From Rhyzopertha dominica (Eukaryota > Arthropoda > Insecta > Coleoptera > Bostrichidae): a stretch of 64,000 nt of DNA. The notes under the pieces were generated by a model. The model saw nothing but the letters and a program-made list of their open reading frames with translations, searched no databases and was not told where the DNA came from. Location of the stretch: contig QCXZ01000075.1 of NCBI GenBank assembly GCA_025024175.1, positions 2,852,001-2,916,000 of the forward strand, written 5' to 3'. Positions 52,501 through 62,235 of this stretch are shown here, in pieces. How positions within the stretch are numbered: position 1 is the stretch's first letter; each line of letters begins with the position of its first letter. Made by a program: the position numbers and the translations under genes.

Positions 52501-55500
52501 GAAACAATACCTAAGACTGTAATGAATGAAGCTGCTGGTTTAGTTAATCTTAGTTAAACTTAAAAATACAGCCTTAAATTGATGGTCGTTTTATCTCCAA
52601 CAATTTTTACTCATACATCTAATTTTACTCTAATTTTTTCATAATTTTAAAACCACCATTTGTTATTATTCTGAAGCTACAAAAATCCTTTCATGTATTA
52701 TATTTATCATGCTGGCTGTCATTGATTTGCAAAATATGGCACAATATCGCCAAAAACGTATGTTTACGGTATTTACTCGACTATATTGAATTTTGCAGGG
52801 ATTATTACTTCTGCGGTAATTTTTATGTGACGTAAAAGTAATTTATGTTTTTAACTTTAATCATATATGCATAGTTTATGTGCTTAAAGCACCTAATATC
52901 GTCATTTGAAACTGAATATGAGCACAACGATGATACTCCACTAACTTGGACATTAGCAAATTTTGGATGAAAAACTGTGATCGCATTGACCTGATATTTT
53001 AAATAGATCAAATTTGAGTACTTCTTTTTGCTCTTTGGCTAAAATAATGGCCAGGACATTAATCGAAAATAGTGCTTTTGAGTCCATTATATAAATGCTA
53101 GATTATAACCAGACACTGCAACACATCAGTAAAATGATAGCATATTACATTTCATTTCGACGACGATTTTGTACATATTATGAGTAGGTACTGTGTAAGA
53201 TCAGAATTAGATAGATGCATAAAATTATGCAAGACATGCTTTGTTATGAACACAGTAGAGAATATACCATCTTTTATTTAGACTGAGCCTTTGCGTTTAT
53301 TTGATTATCACATTTTTCACTTAGTTATTATTTATTTAAGTTAGGCCAACCTCCGTAGTCCGCCAAAGCACTGCTTCCAAAAATTAACCCAGCACTTAAT
53401 ATTTCAACCAAATTAAACCTCATTTAAATAAACTGAAATATATTTAATCAGTTTATCAAAAAGTCTTTTGTTTACTGGCATTTTAACAGCACACCGGGTT
53501 TTAATTCGTGCTTATAATGCTACCGAATTCCTAAAACTTACGATAAATAGACTTTCATAACTCTTAGTTTGGATAGCTTTTTGCTCGAAGTAACTGATAC
53601 TTTTGAAAATTTTTGTTTCTATGGATTAATTTTGAAATTTGGAACTAAGAAGATTGGAGTTACCGCCAAATACAAATATGTGACCGATTCTGGGTATTCC
53701 ACGTAACAGAATCATGCATAATTGAACAATCCCTATAAGAAAACATATTAGAAGGGCTGAACAAAGTAGAAATCGTATTATGACTGCTGACCAAAATAAG
53801 CTTGGAAACCGTTTGACGACTTATTGAATGTCATTTGCATAGGTCAAAAGTGAGTTCTGGATGAAAATTGTGAAACACTCTTGTCTATAAATTTTACTTC
53901 ATTAACAATTTCGTAAATACATACTTAATTAATCAGCTATAGATATATGCTAAAGCACTAACACAAAAATTTAGAAAGAGTTTTAATTTTCTTGTGTAAT
54001 TCTTCAATTGTCGATACGGTCTCCAGATTGAACATGATGCATTAAGATAGGTTGTTAATTTTGTTAAGTATTCTTAATTTTTGTATTACAGTAAATGACT
54101 GTGTTTGAAAATTATTAATTCTTACTCTTTTACTGTTTTAATGAATTTATATTATATGTTAGTAAACATAACGTGGTGGCGTTTAAAATCTATTATCATT
54201 ATTATTAAATTTTTAATTAATTATTATATTTAGATTTGACAGTAAAGCTGCTTGTTACCTAACCTTGTTAAACTCGTAATTAGAATCGCATCAACGATTT
54301 ATTTAATTAACGAGTTTTCATTGGCATCTTAATGAATAGTAAAGTTCTGTCACCTGGAAAACTAGGAACTCGCAATTTATAGTGCTTGGTAATATAGACA
54401 ACGATTATACTGCAAACAATGCATGTATTCAGTGATAAATTTAATACTGCACTTGCCTGCTTCCTGTTATTTTATACAGTTAAATTTTGAGAGAGCGGAA
54501 ATTTTAGTCTGATCTGTAAATATTATATAAAAATCATTGAGTACTAAATTTCGATTCGGTATAACATCCATTGTAAATTGTAATAGTGTGCAGCTAGTTG
54601 GTAACTTTGTAACCATATAAATTATTTTTTACAAAGTTTAACAAAAAGTGATTAAATTTCAATACATGGTTGGTTAGGTCAATACAGTTATATATTTTCA
54701 CATCGATATTCCTAAAAATAAGGAAGATACGACGCTAAAAACATGACGGTACGCATTGTGCGTCAAGAAATGATGCAAATTAGCCGGGGAAATTTTTAAA
54801 TAAAGCTCTTCCGCTGTTTCACTTTGTTTTATCGATTGATGGAGAATAATTAACTTGAATTATGAATAGCATTTCAATTGGATTTCCCTCGCCGTTAAAC
54901 CTATTAGGCTTGCGAGTGCAAATTGAATTTTATTTTGACAGATAACCTTCCGTGATAAAACGTTGCTTTAACGTTATATCCATCTCTTTCCGCTTCAATC
55001 GGAATTGTCGCTTTTGAGAGTTCTTCTAAAAGGAATTACGCCAGGGGGAAATATTTGAATCAGCTAATAGAAATAGATTTAAGAAAGATGCTGAAATTAT
55101 ATTTTTTTATCATTAAATGTTAGTTGCGATTTATCATACAAATTATTTTTTTATATAGCGATACATATACTTACGCTATTATCAAGCTTTAATAGAAACG
55201 ACATGTTAGTTAGTGTTATTACTGTTTAGAAATCCTGCTATTTGCATGGCAACGTCCATTCTACAGATTGAACAAACATTGCTATAACGTTTATATGCTT
55301 ATCACATGCAACAGGAACACAGGTGTTCGGATTTACACTGTTGCTGCTGTTTGTCATTGTCGGTTGCTGTAATTAACTAATGCAGATATCATGTCAAGTC
55401 TTTGAGCTAAACTAACAAAGCTGGCTGTGTATCTACCAAGAGTATGAGTTTTATAATGGTGTTCATTTGGCTACATATATATACAACTAACTTACTGTTA

Positions 55501-56976
55501 TATGGAATTGCATCAGAATCTGTCATATATTGGATGATAACTCTAACTTTTGTAACAAATTTCTAAATTCACATTACATTTTAACAATTAATACAAAAAA
55601 AACTAAAAATCCATCCGCACTCACGTTTATAAAAGTCAATTTATTTAATATAAGTTTTAGGAATCCAGTAAAAGCATTATCAGCACGAATTAAAACCTGG
55701 TGTGTTGTTAAAAACGCAATTAAATATATTACATTTTATTTAAATGAAGCTTAATTTGGTTTAAATATTAAGTAGTCTGTTAATTATTGAGAGCAATGCA
55801 CTGTTGATCTAAGATGGTTGGCTTGACGCATAATGCTGAGGCATTTGTCATTCTGAGTTTTAATAATGTTAGTTATCCATCTAGTCTCTTTCCCTGGGGA
55901 GCAAAATTACTACAATTGTATCTTTCGCACATATACATATAAATTCCTAGCTTAAATTTCTAAGGCTTCTAGCGTGAGAAGTTGAAACTGTACTAAAAGC
56001 GCCTCGGTTAATGTATTAGTCTTTGGTATGTGTTAATTCTGAATCAGAAATCGTGCTACTATTAGTAGAACTTTTAAGGTGAAATTTATGTTCTTTTGAT
56101 ACTTCATATGATATCATTATACATTATGTGGAACACGGATCTTTATTCTCCCAAATAAATTGTATCAACTCATTTTTTGTTAAACGCGAGAGCGGTGCAA
56201 CTGAATGCACCTCACCTAACTGAGTTCATCAATAACTGAATTAGTAATAAAGGGGCTTTGTATGATCAGTGTACAAAGAAAACATATAAATAATTTGGGT
56301 CTTTATTTCGCAGCAGATGTTTTAAGTCGCCTTTCAGAAAATCCACGAAGATTATTCATGGATTAAATACTTCATCAATTACTTAAGTACCTATATCTTA
56401 TAAACGTTTATTTTTTTAAGATCAGTATATATAAAAAACATAAAAATTTTTTAATTTATATATAATCCGATAAAGGCACATTTTTATTTATGCTGAATTA
56501 TACTCTACAGGACGTTTCTGCTTTGCCCCCCCCCTACACCAAAAGCTGGGTACGCCCATTGAGTGCAGCTGTAACTTTTTCGCGTACTTTAAAAAGAATT
56601 GGCAAAATGTTAATGGGCCTTTGAAAACTAGTAATAATTGGTTACCATAAGCTAAATTTACTGAAGAATTGAGTCATTACTTGCATAGGTAAGGAGTATG
56701 TTATCTGTGACATCCATATTTTAAACTTCGGCTTCCTCATTCGGAATAAACGACCCGAAAAATCACACTCCACCTACCTGATTTGCAGGGGCTGTCTATG
56801 GCGTACTTGTTGCACACCAAATTGTCCGAAACGTTGACGCAGATGTAGCACGTGACGGCGTATTTGTCGAAGTCTCCGCCGTCTCCCTTGTCGATAGTGT
56901 TCGATTGTATGTTCGTGTCGTCTAGAGCAGTATTAGTCATGAAGATGCAACTTAGTAACATTCCGATTCTCAACAT
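37599..56976 (-). CDS. Ly6/uPAR-domain GPI-anchored protein
   Basis: Three coding exons are 56976-56778, 51704-51574 and 37847-37599 (579 nt, 192 residues), with consistent phases and consensus splice sites. A signal peptide (MLRIGMLLSCIFMTNTA) is followed by a short acidic spacer. A three-finger domain then starts at CYICVNVSDNLVC and ends with the Ly6 hallmark SCCDQNYCN; twelve Cys lie after the signal peptide. The C-terminal hydrophobic segment (FLVTLWLILKYFYVV) fits a GPI-anchor signal. Insect Ly6 proteins of this type act at the cell surface, for example on ion channels or in septate junctions; which applies here is unknown. The first exon begins at an acceptor (exon 5' edge about 56982), so a 5' UTR exon lies further right, possibly in a GC-rich island at 58.4 or 61.6 kb. 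The introns are 13.7 and 5.1 kb and full of repeats. Confidence 0.9.
37848..38579. other. Start of long Ly6 intron, no feature seen
   Basis: No repeat or gene was recognised before the tandem array starts. Confidence 0.4.
38665..38708 (+). promoter_or_regulatory. Paired X-box-like sites, array copy 1
   Basis: GTTGCCATAGAAAC (38665-38678) fits the RFX X-box consensus RYYNYY-AT-RRNRAC exactly. GTCGTCATGGATAC (38695-38708) fits with one mismatch. The gap is 16 bp. Confidence 0.5.
39410..39763. mobile_element. Shortened copy of nested TA-flanked element
   Basis: The left end CCCAAGTAACAATTT is kept, but the middle and part of the right end are deleted, leaving 354 bp between the TA flanks (39408-39409, 39764-39765). 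It sits at the same place in the unit as the two longer copies. Confidence 0.65.
40014..40058 (+). promoter_or_regulatory. Paired X-box-like sites, array copy 2
   Basis: GTTGCCATAGAAAC (40014-40027) and GTCGCCATGGATAC (40045-40058) are 17 bp apart, in the same arrangement as in the other copies. Confidence 0.5.
41487..43011. mobile_element. Nested TIR element, copy in unit 2
   Basis: 1,525 bp between TA dinucleotides. Left end CCTAAATAACAATTT..., right end ...AATGTTACTTGGG; the ends are imperfect inverted repeats that both include ATTTTCTACAG about 30 bp in. No protein was recognised; the interior is rich in TTTAAAACTT-like words. It contains a foldback at 41,722-42,062. Confidence 0.7.
41722..42062. 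repeat. Foldback: inverted duplication with 66-bp loop
   Basis: The left arm is 41,722-41,864 and the right arm 41,931-42,062. The right arm is the near-perfect reverse complement of the left, apart from a gap of about 11 nt. The matching place in unit 3 reads straight through, so the second arm was added in unit 2 only. Confidence 0.85.
43262..43305 (+). promoter_or_regulatory. Paired X-box-like sites, array copy 3
   Basis: GTTGCCATAGAAAC (43262-43275) and GTCGTCATGGATAC (43292-43305); both sites are kept while the flanks have diverged slightly. Confidence 0.5.
44631..46207. mobile_element. Nested TIR element, copy in unit 3
   Basis: 1,577 bp from CCCAAGTAACAATTT to AATGTTACTTGGG. TA follows the right end; TT replaces TA at the left. 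Same interior as the copy at 41,487 but without the foldback, and with about 180 bp of extra sequence near 45,450-45,640. Confidence 0.7.
46458..46502 (+). promoter_or_regulatory. Paired X-box-like sites, array copy 4
   Basis: GTTGCCATAGAAAC (46458-46471) and GTCGCCATGGATAC (46489-46502). A GTGAGT donor-like site lies about 70 bp downstream, and spliced-looking segments follow at 47.1-47.9 kb. Confidence 0.5.
46801..47081. other. Unique sequence after the array
   Basis: Not shared with the other units. It ends in a good pyrimidine tract and CAG acceptor at 47,081. Confidence 0.35.
47082..47877 (+). ncRNA. Possible small spliced transcript downstream of fourth array unit
   Basis: Four segments are bounded by acceptor- and donor-like sites on the plus strand: 47082-47177, 47240-47272, 47625-47651 and 47800-47877, all multiples of three. 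Joining the first three keeps one frame open from 47088 (DYCEVPFVQDGDQEEIK...) to a stop in the third, with no Met of its own. The product is not recognised. It could be a non-coding RNA antisense to the Ly6 intron, the end of a tiny gene whose start lies in the X-box unit, or chance. Confidence 0.25.
48240..48850 (-). mobile_element. Decayed piggyBac-like transposase
   Basis: Minus-strand pieces in changing frames follow the piggyBac order. First is LIKSHLKVVVDSD near the N-terminal block, then STVAVDEQIIPLTG (the conserved VDEQ(M/L)IPF(K/T)G block with its catalytic Asp). YKNFFTAIPLW comes next (cf. DNFFTS.PLL), and finally WSKKDSKFIKVPKPALVKR (cf. the V.KP..V..YN region). Stops and frameshifts are frequent. 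No TTAA-bounded ends were identified. Confidence 0.75.
49920..51349 (-). mobile_element. Tc1/mariner-type element with both ends, decayed transposase
   Basis: The terminal repeats are about 70 bp, from CAGGGTGATTCATTATGAAT at the left and its inverse at the right. TA flanks both sides (49918-49919, 51350-51351), and the length is 1,430 bp. The minus strand encodes SQSSIRRILKKNDL (helix-turn-helix side), LFTDEATF (first catalytic Asp), MWFMQDGAQPQF (second) and PPRSPDFNPLDF (third). There is a frameshift near 50,865 and a stop near 50,589. Counting through that stop, 36 residues separate the second and third Asp, as in the element at 59.7 kb. It lies in the long Ly6 intron. Confidence 0.9.
51727..51830. 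repeat. Non-coding block duplicated at 54.9 kb
   Basis: ATTGGATTTC, CGTTAAAC, TTTTATTTTGACAGATAAC and GATAAAACG recur in order at 54,868-54,975. This copy abuts the Ly6 middle exon on its 5' side. Confidence 0.65.
51993..53850 (+). repeat. Left arm of large inverted repeat
   Basis: Starts CATGGGCGTATCCAGCTTTC followed by a G-run and GGGGGGCAAAGCAG. Over about 500 bp it matches the reverse complement of 56,562-55,840. After a region of about 900 bp without a match it matches again at 53,395-53,640 (to about 55,800-55,480). 53,720-53,850 matches the inverse of 59,215-59,430. No protein was recognised. Confidence 0.8.
54868..54975. repeat. Second copy of the Ly6 intron block
   Basis: Direct-orientation copy of 51,727-51,830. 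The neighbouring Ly6 exon is not present beside it. Confidence 0.65.
55485..56562 (-). repeat. Right arm of large inverted repeat
   Basis: Ends at TTTGCCCCCCCCCCTACACC then AGCTGGGTACGCCCATT, the inverse of the left arm start. It lacks about 0.9 kb found in the left arm. Its inner 255 bp recur in direct orientation at 59,437-59,700. Confidence 0.8.
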
Positions 56977-56999
56977 ATCAGTCTGGAACAAGCGGAGAA

Positions 57000-58020
57000 A
57001 TACATTATTAATGTTAGGTTGAAATCGATTGATAGGTACATCGTCCAGGCTTAAAATCAGAAAGGTGTTGACTGGTTTGGTTTAAAATTTATACTTTTTT
57101 TGCAACGGCTTCGGCATGGAGAAGCATTTGGAATAAAAGAATCAGCTTGTTCAGTGACAGCGAAAATTAGAGACAGCGTCGCATGTTTTCATTATGATTC
57201 AGTAGATAATGTAATGGGCATTTAATTTTTAATCAGCTTGTCTGTTTAATTAAAATGCGATGGTTTCTCTTTCTCTTCTCAAACTATTTCACTTTACCTC
57301 CTATATTGTGTTAAAAATCTGAAAAAATACGTTTCACACCCAACTTATTCAGATCACTGACATCTGGTTGAACAACCTGTATATTATTACATTTTTGGAG
57401 TACTTATCTTGTCGTTACGCCATTTTATTAACTAGATCTGTGTTTTATTTTAGGCCATTTTGGCCTTACCAGTCATTTTGTGAAAAATGACCTACTTAAG
57501 AAAATCTGTTAAAAAACAGGACAGTGCGCTTTTCGCAGTACAATACAGATTGTAACCTAGACAAATTTAAACATGGATAACTTATCTTTTTTAAATAGAA
57601 TAGTAGCAATATTACTTTGTTAGATGCAGAATTAAAATCTCTTTCATGTGATACTGGGTTGTCGCTAGTTGTGATTACGGTTTTCGATAAATTTGCGCAA
57701 AACTGGTATTAATACTGTTGAAAAAACGCTTTTTGAATGCTCGTTTATGCCCACGGTCGACCATCGCAAACTTCTTTTTATACACATACTTTTTTTATAC
57801 AGATTGTGTTGAGATTCTGCTAGGATTTTCAATTGAGTTTTACATTGTTCCTAGTTCTTGAACATCTTTTTCCAAGCTACTCCTGCGCTTCCATGTGTTT
57901 CATCTAAAGTGATTACAAGTTTTTTAAATTTATTTTTCTTATATGGTTTTTGTGCTCTTTTGTATATGCATCGAGGGCAGTCTTCCAGTATTTGATGTAA
58001 CTATTATGTCATTTCTTGTA
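57000..58020. other. 5' flank of Ly6 coding exon, no gene seen
   Basis: AT-rich, with nothing recognised. This is presumably intron between the unseen 5' UTR exon and the first coding exon of the Ly6 gene. Confidence 0.35.
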
Positions 58021-58027
58021 TACACTT

Positions 58028-58110
58028 AACTACACTGCTCAAAATGGTCTAGGGAACTTATAATTTTTCTGGGTTTTCATTAAATTTGGACCTATTCTAA
58101 TGTTAACAAT
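58028..58110. mobile_element. Possible transposon end (CACTGCTCAAAA type)
   Basis: TACACTGCTCAAAATGGTCT then AGGGAAC resembles the terminal repeat of a common arthropod Tc1/mariner-like family. No partner end was found. Confidence 0.35.
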
Positions 58111-58399
58111 ACTGCAACTGCAACTTTAATCAACGATTTTGCTGTGTAATATTCACAAGATACCGCGTTTTGCACTATTTACTTTTAATACAAATATTGC
58201 AATGCAAGCACACTGATGTCTTTTTTACGTCCGAATCTCACGGAAACCCAAACCGTCATATGCTAATTAAACGCTAATTATGTAGGCTACTACAAGAGCT
58301 TTTAACATCCATCAATAACAAGGTGGAAAATTGAAAAAAAAATGTGTTTAGCCATCTGGCTGTCTTTAGAGCACCTTAGGACAATTAAACCTGGATTAC

Positions 58400-58780
58400 C
58401 TTTCGCCATTTGGTGGCGACCCCACCGCCGACCTTCCCCAACGCCCCCCCCGTCCCCCGCAGCAATTAGCGAAAGTCCGTTTCAGCCGAAACCGACGGAA
58501 CGTTGTTTACAGCAATCAGGGCCGGTGTTTTGCAGGCGCTCGGTAAATCACCCGCGCCGGGGCGGAAACGGCGCAAAGGCAACACTTCCAAAGGCTAAAA
58601 AACACCGTTCGCTTTTACAAAAATGCACGTCGGCCGGCCCTTAATTGAGAAGCCGGTCGAAAAATTCCATTAAACAGATAAAAGGGAGCTGCTTTCAGAC
58701 GCCGGCTCAACGCCAGCGTGAAATATTCCGCCCGATCTGGTCGGGGTTGTTTTTTTTTTATCTGCGAACTCGCGGAATTT
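58400..58780. promoter_or_regulatory. GC-rich, CpG-containing island
   Basis: Sharply GC-rich against AT-rich surroundings, with many CpG and C-runs (around 58,430-58,460 and 58,540-58,640). The 300-nt open frame across it (58342-58644) has no recognisable protein and Pro/Arg-rich GC-driven content. It lies about 1.5 kb upstream of the Ly6 first coding exon, so a promoter or UTR role is possible. Confidence 0.35.
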
Positions 58781-58905
58781 ATCTGTTGATATGCTGAATG
58801 TGCAGGTTAATTTATGAATGGTTTCGCTGATGATAGATGCTGCGTTCTAATAATAAGCGCGGTGGAAGTCGTTAAATTTGCAAGCATGTATAAATATGTC
58901 TCACT

Positions 58906-58990
58906 TACAGGGTGATTGTTTTTAAAATGAATCGCCCCGGCTAATAATGAAACAAACTAAAAATTAAAAAATCTCCACGCAATGTTGCAC
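58906..58990. mobile_element. Solo TACAGGGTGATT end
   Basis: TACAGGGTGATTGTTTTTAA then ATGAATCGCCCC resembles the outer part of the terminal repeat of the 49,920 element. Only one end is seen. Confidence 0.4.
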
Positions 58991-59214
58991 ATAGTGCAAC
59001 TTCTCCATAACTTACAATGGAAATTCGACTACGATCTTCTTGATGATTTATAATGTTATAATATGTTCTCATAGGCGTACCTGGGCCCTTCCAATTTCCT
59101 ATACATTTAGCCGGCTAATTACGTGTGTACACCTAAAAATTGTCTTATTTACAAAATCGTAAATGCAGTAAAAATTATAGGCAAGTGTATTTTGCAATTC
59201 TCATCCAGTACTCA

Positions 59215-59700
59215 TATCTGATCCTTGCAAATGACCTTCTCTAATAAGTCGTTGTCAAATGGTTTCCAAGCTTAATCGATGCTATGTGCGTTTTGAAGCT
59301 GTAACTGCACCATTCTTGTTGTTACGAATCGTTGTCTTAGGGCGGATATAGCTTTAAAAGACTATCTTGGTCAGGATGAGTCATAACACGATTTTTGCTT
59401 AGTTCAGCTTTTCTACCTGTTCCTATAAAGATTGTTCAACTAACTACTGTTATATGGAATCACATCAGAATCTGTCATATATTCGGTGATAACTCTAATT
59501 TTTGTACCAAATTTCTAAATTCATATTAAATTTTAACAATAAATACAAGAAAAAAACAAAAAAAAACTAAAAATCCTTCCGAACTTACGTTTATGAAAGT
59601 CAATTTATTTAATATAAGTTTTAGGAATCCAGTAAAAGCATTATCAGCACGAATTAAAACCCGGTGTGTTGTTAAAAATGCCATTAAATATATAAAACAA
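59215..59700 (-). repeat. Third partial copy of the inverted-repeat family
   Basis: 59,437-59,700 is a direct copy of 55,488-55,740 with few differences, and 59,215-59,430 matches the inverse of 53,720-53,880. It ends exactly where the neighbouring transposase element begins, as if cut by that insertion. Confidence 0.75.
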
Positions 59701-60933
59701 ATTTTGTTTTTGAAAAATGTTTAATTAATAACATTAATGTAATAAATGCTCAAAATGTCGCCCTCCGCTGTTTTCACAAGCTTGAATTCGTGCCCAAAAC
59801 GATCCTTAAACATTCATTAACATTTCTGGAGTGATGGATCTACATGCATCACGTATTTTATTTTCTAAATGTTCTACACTTTCAATTGGTGTTTGGTATA
59901 CTTGCTCTTTTACTATTCCCCACAGAAAAAAATCCAAAGGAGTAAGGTCCGGGCTTCTCGGTGGCCAAGGATTAATTGAACCTCTTCCTATCCATCGGTT
60001 AGGCAAAACCAAATCAAGATGATTTCGCACTATTCTATGATAATGCGCAGGTGCCCCATCTTGTTGGAACCATAGATCTTGTCTTACTTGTAAATTTACA
60101 TTTTGGAGAAGTACAGATAAAATGTTATTTAAAAAAATAGATAAATATTGCCGATTAAACTATCGCGAAAAAAATAAGGCCCTACAATTTGATTCCCCAA
60201 TATTCCGCACCAGACATTCGTCGAGTAGATAGTTTGAAGATGTCCTTCTCGAATCCAACGTGGATTTTCTTGCGCATAATATTGCATGTTATGTTTGTTA
60301 ACTCCACCACTATTAGAAAATCTTGCTTCATCTGAGAAGCAAATGTCATAAAATCTCACATTCAAATTTTGGTGTTTCCGAAAAAAGTTACAAAAAGCCA
60401 GTCCTTTAGGATAACCTGTGTCCTTTAAAGCCTGAACCAATTGCAAGTGATACGGATGAAATTGATTGCCTTTAATTATTCGGTGTACTGAAGACAGACT
60501 AATACCGGTTGCTCTTGAAACTACCCTTTGACTAATATGAGGATTTTCGTCAATCATTTCCAATACTCTAATTTCATTGTTAGGGCCTGTTGCTGTTCTT
60601 TCTCTTGACTTTTTCAGTGGTGGCCAGTTTGTCCTTAAAGTTAATTCAAGTCTGTTGGAAATTGTATCGGCAGGAGCTTTTCTATTTGGAAAACGTTGCC
60701 TGTATAAACAGGCAGCAGCATTTTTCTTGCATTCACCATAAATCAAAATCATATCTCTTTTTTCTTAATGTGAATACATTTTGACTTTTAATAAATACAG
60801 TGACAGTGTCATGGATTCCCAATTTATTTTTAAAATAATATCACTATTTAAAATAACCACATTGGCTATGAGAATGTATTTTGGCCTGCATTTTTAATTT
60901 CGTCAGGATCATTATCATTCGTGAAACATCCTG
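59700..60933 (-). mobile_element. Tc1/mariner-superfamily element with nearly intact transposase
   Basis: The minus-strand transposase runs from ATG 60752 to about 59734. The N-terminal MILIYGECKKNAAACLYRQR resembles the DUF4817 helix-turn-helix; a second HTH region follows (ISQRVVSRATGISLSSVHRI). Catalytic blocks are CFSDEARF, WFQQDGAPAHYH and WPPRSPDLTPLDFFLW, with 36 residues between the last two Asp. Only two breaks were seen: a one-base loss in a T-run near 60,127, and a TAA near 59,806 inside the C-terminal part (sequence resumes GSFWARIQAC). One end, CTGTA next to TA, is at 60,933-60,935 (inverse TACAGGATGTTTCACG); the other end is missing where it meets the 59,215 repeat. Confidence 0.85.
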
Positions 60934-60935
60934 TA

Positions 60936-61555
60936 TATACTCGATACTTATCAAAATGTCTAAAACACTATAACGCAAATACTTCTTAAACTTTTAGGAA
61001 GATCACTAAATTTAGCTCTTGGAGGGGTAAAATATATATATTCCGTTATAATTAAAAAGTGATTTCATCTTCGATAGAAATTCTTTAAACTGAGTTCTCC
61101 ATAATTAGCGAAATTTTGTAAAAAGGTAACGTGTTGTAAGTTAGCGCTACTCTCTAGGTTATGTTGTTTTGCAGATATTAATTCTTTTCAAGGACGCCGT
61201 AAATATAAAAATTTTCAAAAAACTCAAAAAATCAGAAAAAAGTAAGCCTATCATATAAAAAGTGTTATATTTAATTTCGGTATAAACGAAAGTGGCCAAA
61301 ATCTGAAAATATTTTAAATGAAATGAGCCTAGCATGAAACTATGATCTACAAATTTTCAGAAAGTTGCTTCAATTGATTCTTTAATGAATGCCCGTCGTG
61401 GATACCTTTATAGTGAGGATGTACAATTACCAATTAACAATATTTGAACAAAATTAGATAAATAATAATTGACAAGAATAACTAATTAACACTATTTATC
61501 TGCAATTTTTTCAGAAGAATTGCCCGGATGATATTTCCCTTGAATCTGCTAACCA
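60936..61555. other. Spacer, no feature seen
   Basis: AT-rich, with nothing recognised on either strand. Confidence 0.35.
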
Positions 61556-61559
61556 GTAA

Positions 61560-61920
61560 ACCGCGAATTTTCAAAACCTCCCAACAAAACCAGCCGTACG
61601 GCGGCCGACCAACCCTTTGTGCTGAACTTTCAGCCGCCCGGAGCGTCCATTTTTTGTCCCGCTCCTTCGCCGTGCGGAACCTACGGGAAACGAGTAATCT
61701 GCGTTAGGTAAAAGTTGGCCTTTGTTACGTGATGTTAATGAAGCTTTTGTTCACCGACGTAATCCTCTCAGTTGGTTGCATTGAGGCCGAGATTAATTCC
61801 TTGGATTTTGTTCGTTGATGCGGACGCGCGCAGCGGAAAGGGCGGGGAGGGGCAGGCAGCTGCATTCTCTTGCCGTGAATTTATGGAATGGAGCCTTGCA
61901 TCCCTGGAGAAAATTGGGGG
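61560..61920. promoter_or_regulatory. Second GC-rich island
   Basis: CpG-rich block (for example CGTACGGCGGCCGACC near 61,595 and GCGGACGCGCGCAGCG near 61,820) in AT-rich DNA. No protein was recognised. It could be a promoter for the Ly6 gene or for an unseen neighbour. Confidence 0.3.
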
Positions 61921-62235
61921 CGTATTTTAATCGAATGTATTTAAGGGGTTATAGCGGGATTAATAATGGACATTTTATTTTCGCTGAAATTGCTGAAAAT
62001 TGAAGTTTAATCGCTAAATGCGTACATAAAGCTAATAATGTTGAATACTATTAGTTACTGTTTCGTGGCTTTTTTTGTAGGGTACCTTGGTTAGGTACTG
62101 TTTTACTTTTCTGGCATAAATTCGTACAGCAAAACGTAATGTAGGTTAACTCTCGTAATTTTTTAGTTATACGAGGAAAGATCATTAATTACGGTCTCTG
62201 ATAGAAAGACACAAATCATGAAAATAATTATATAT

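Noticed and set aside
58342..58644. 100-residue Pro/Arg-rich open frame
   Set aside because: It coincides with a GC-rich island where stops are rare; there is no domain, no splice context and no recognisable similarity.
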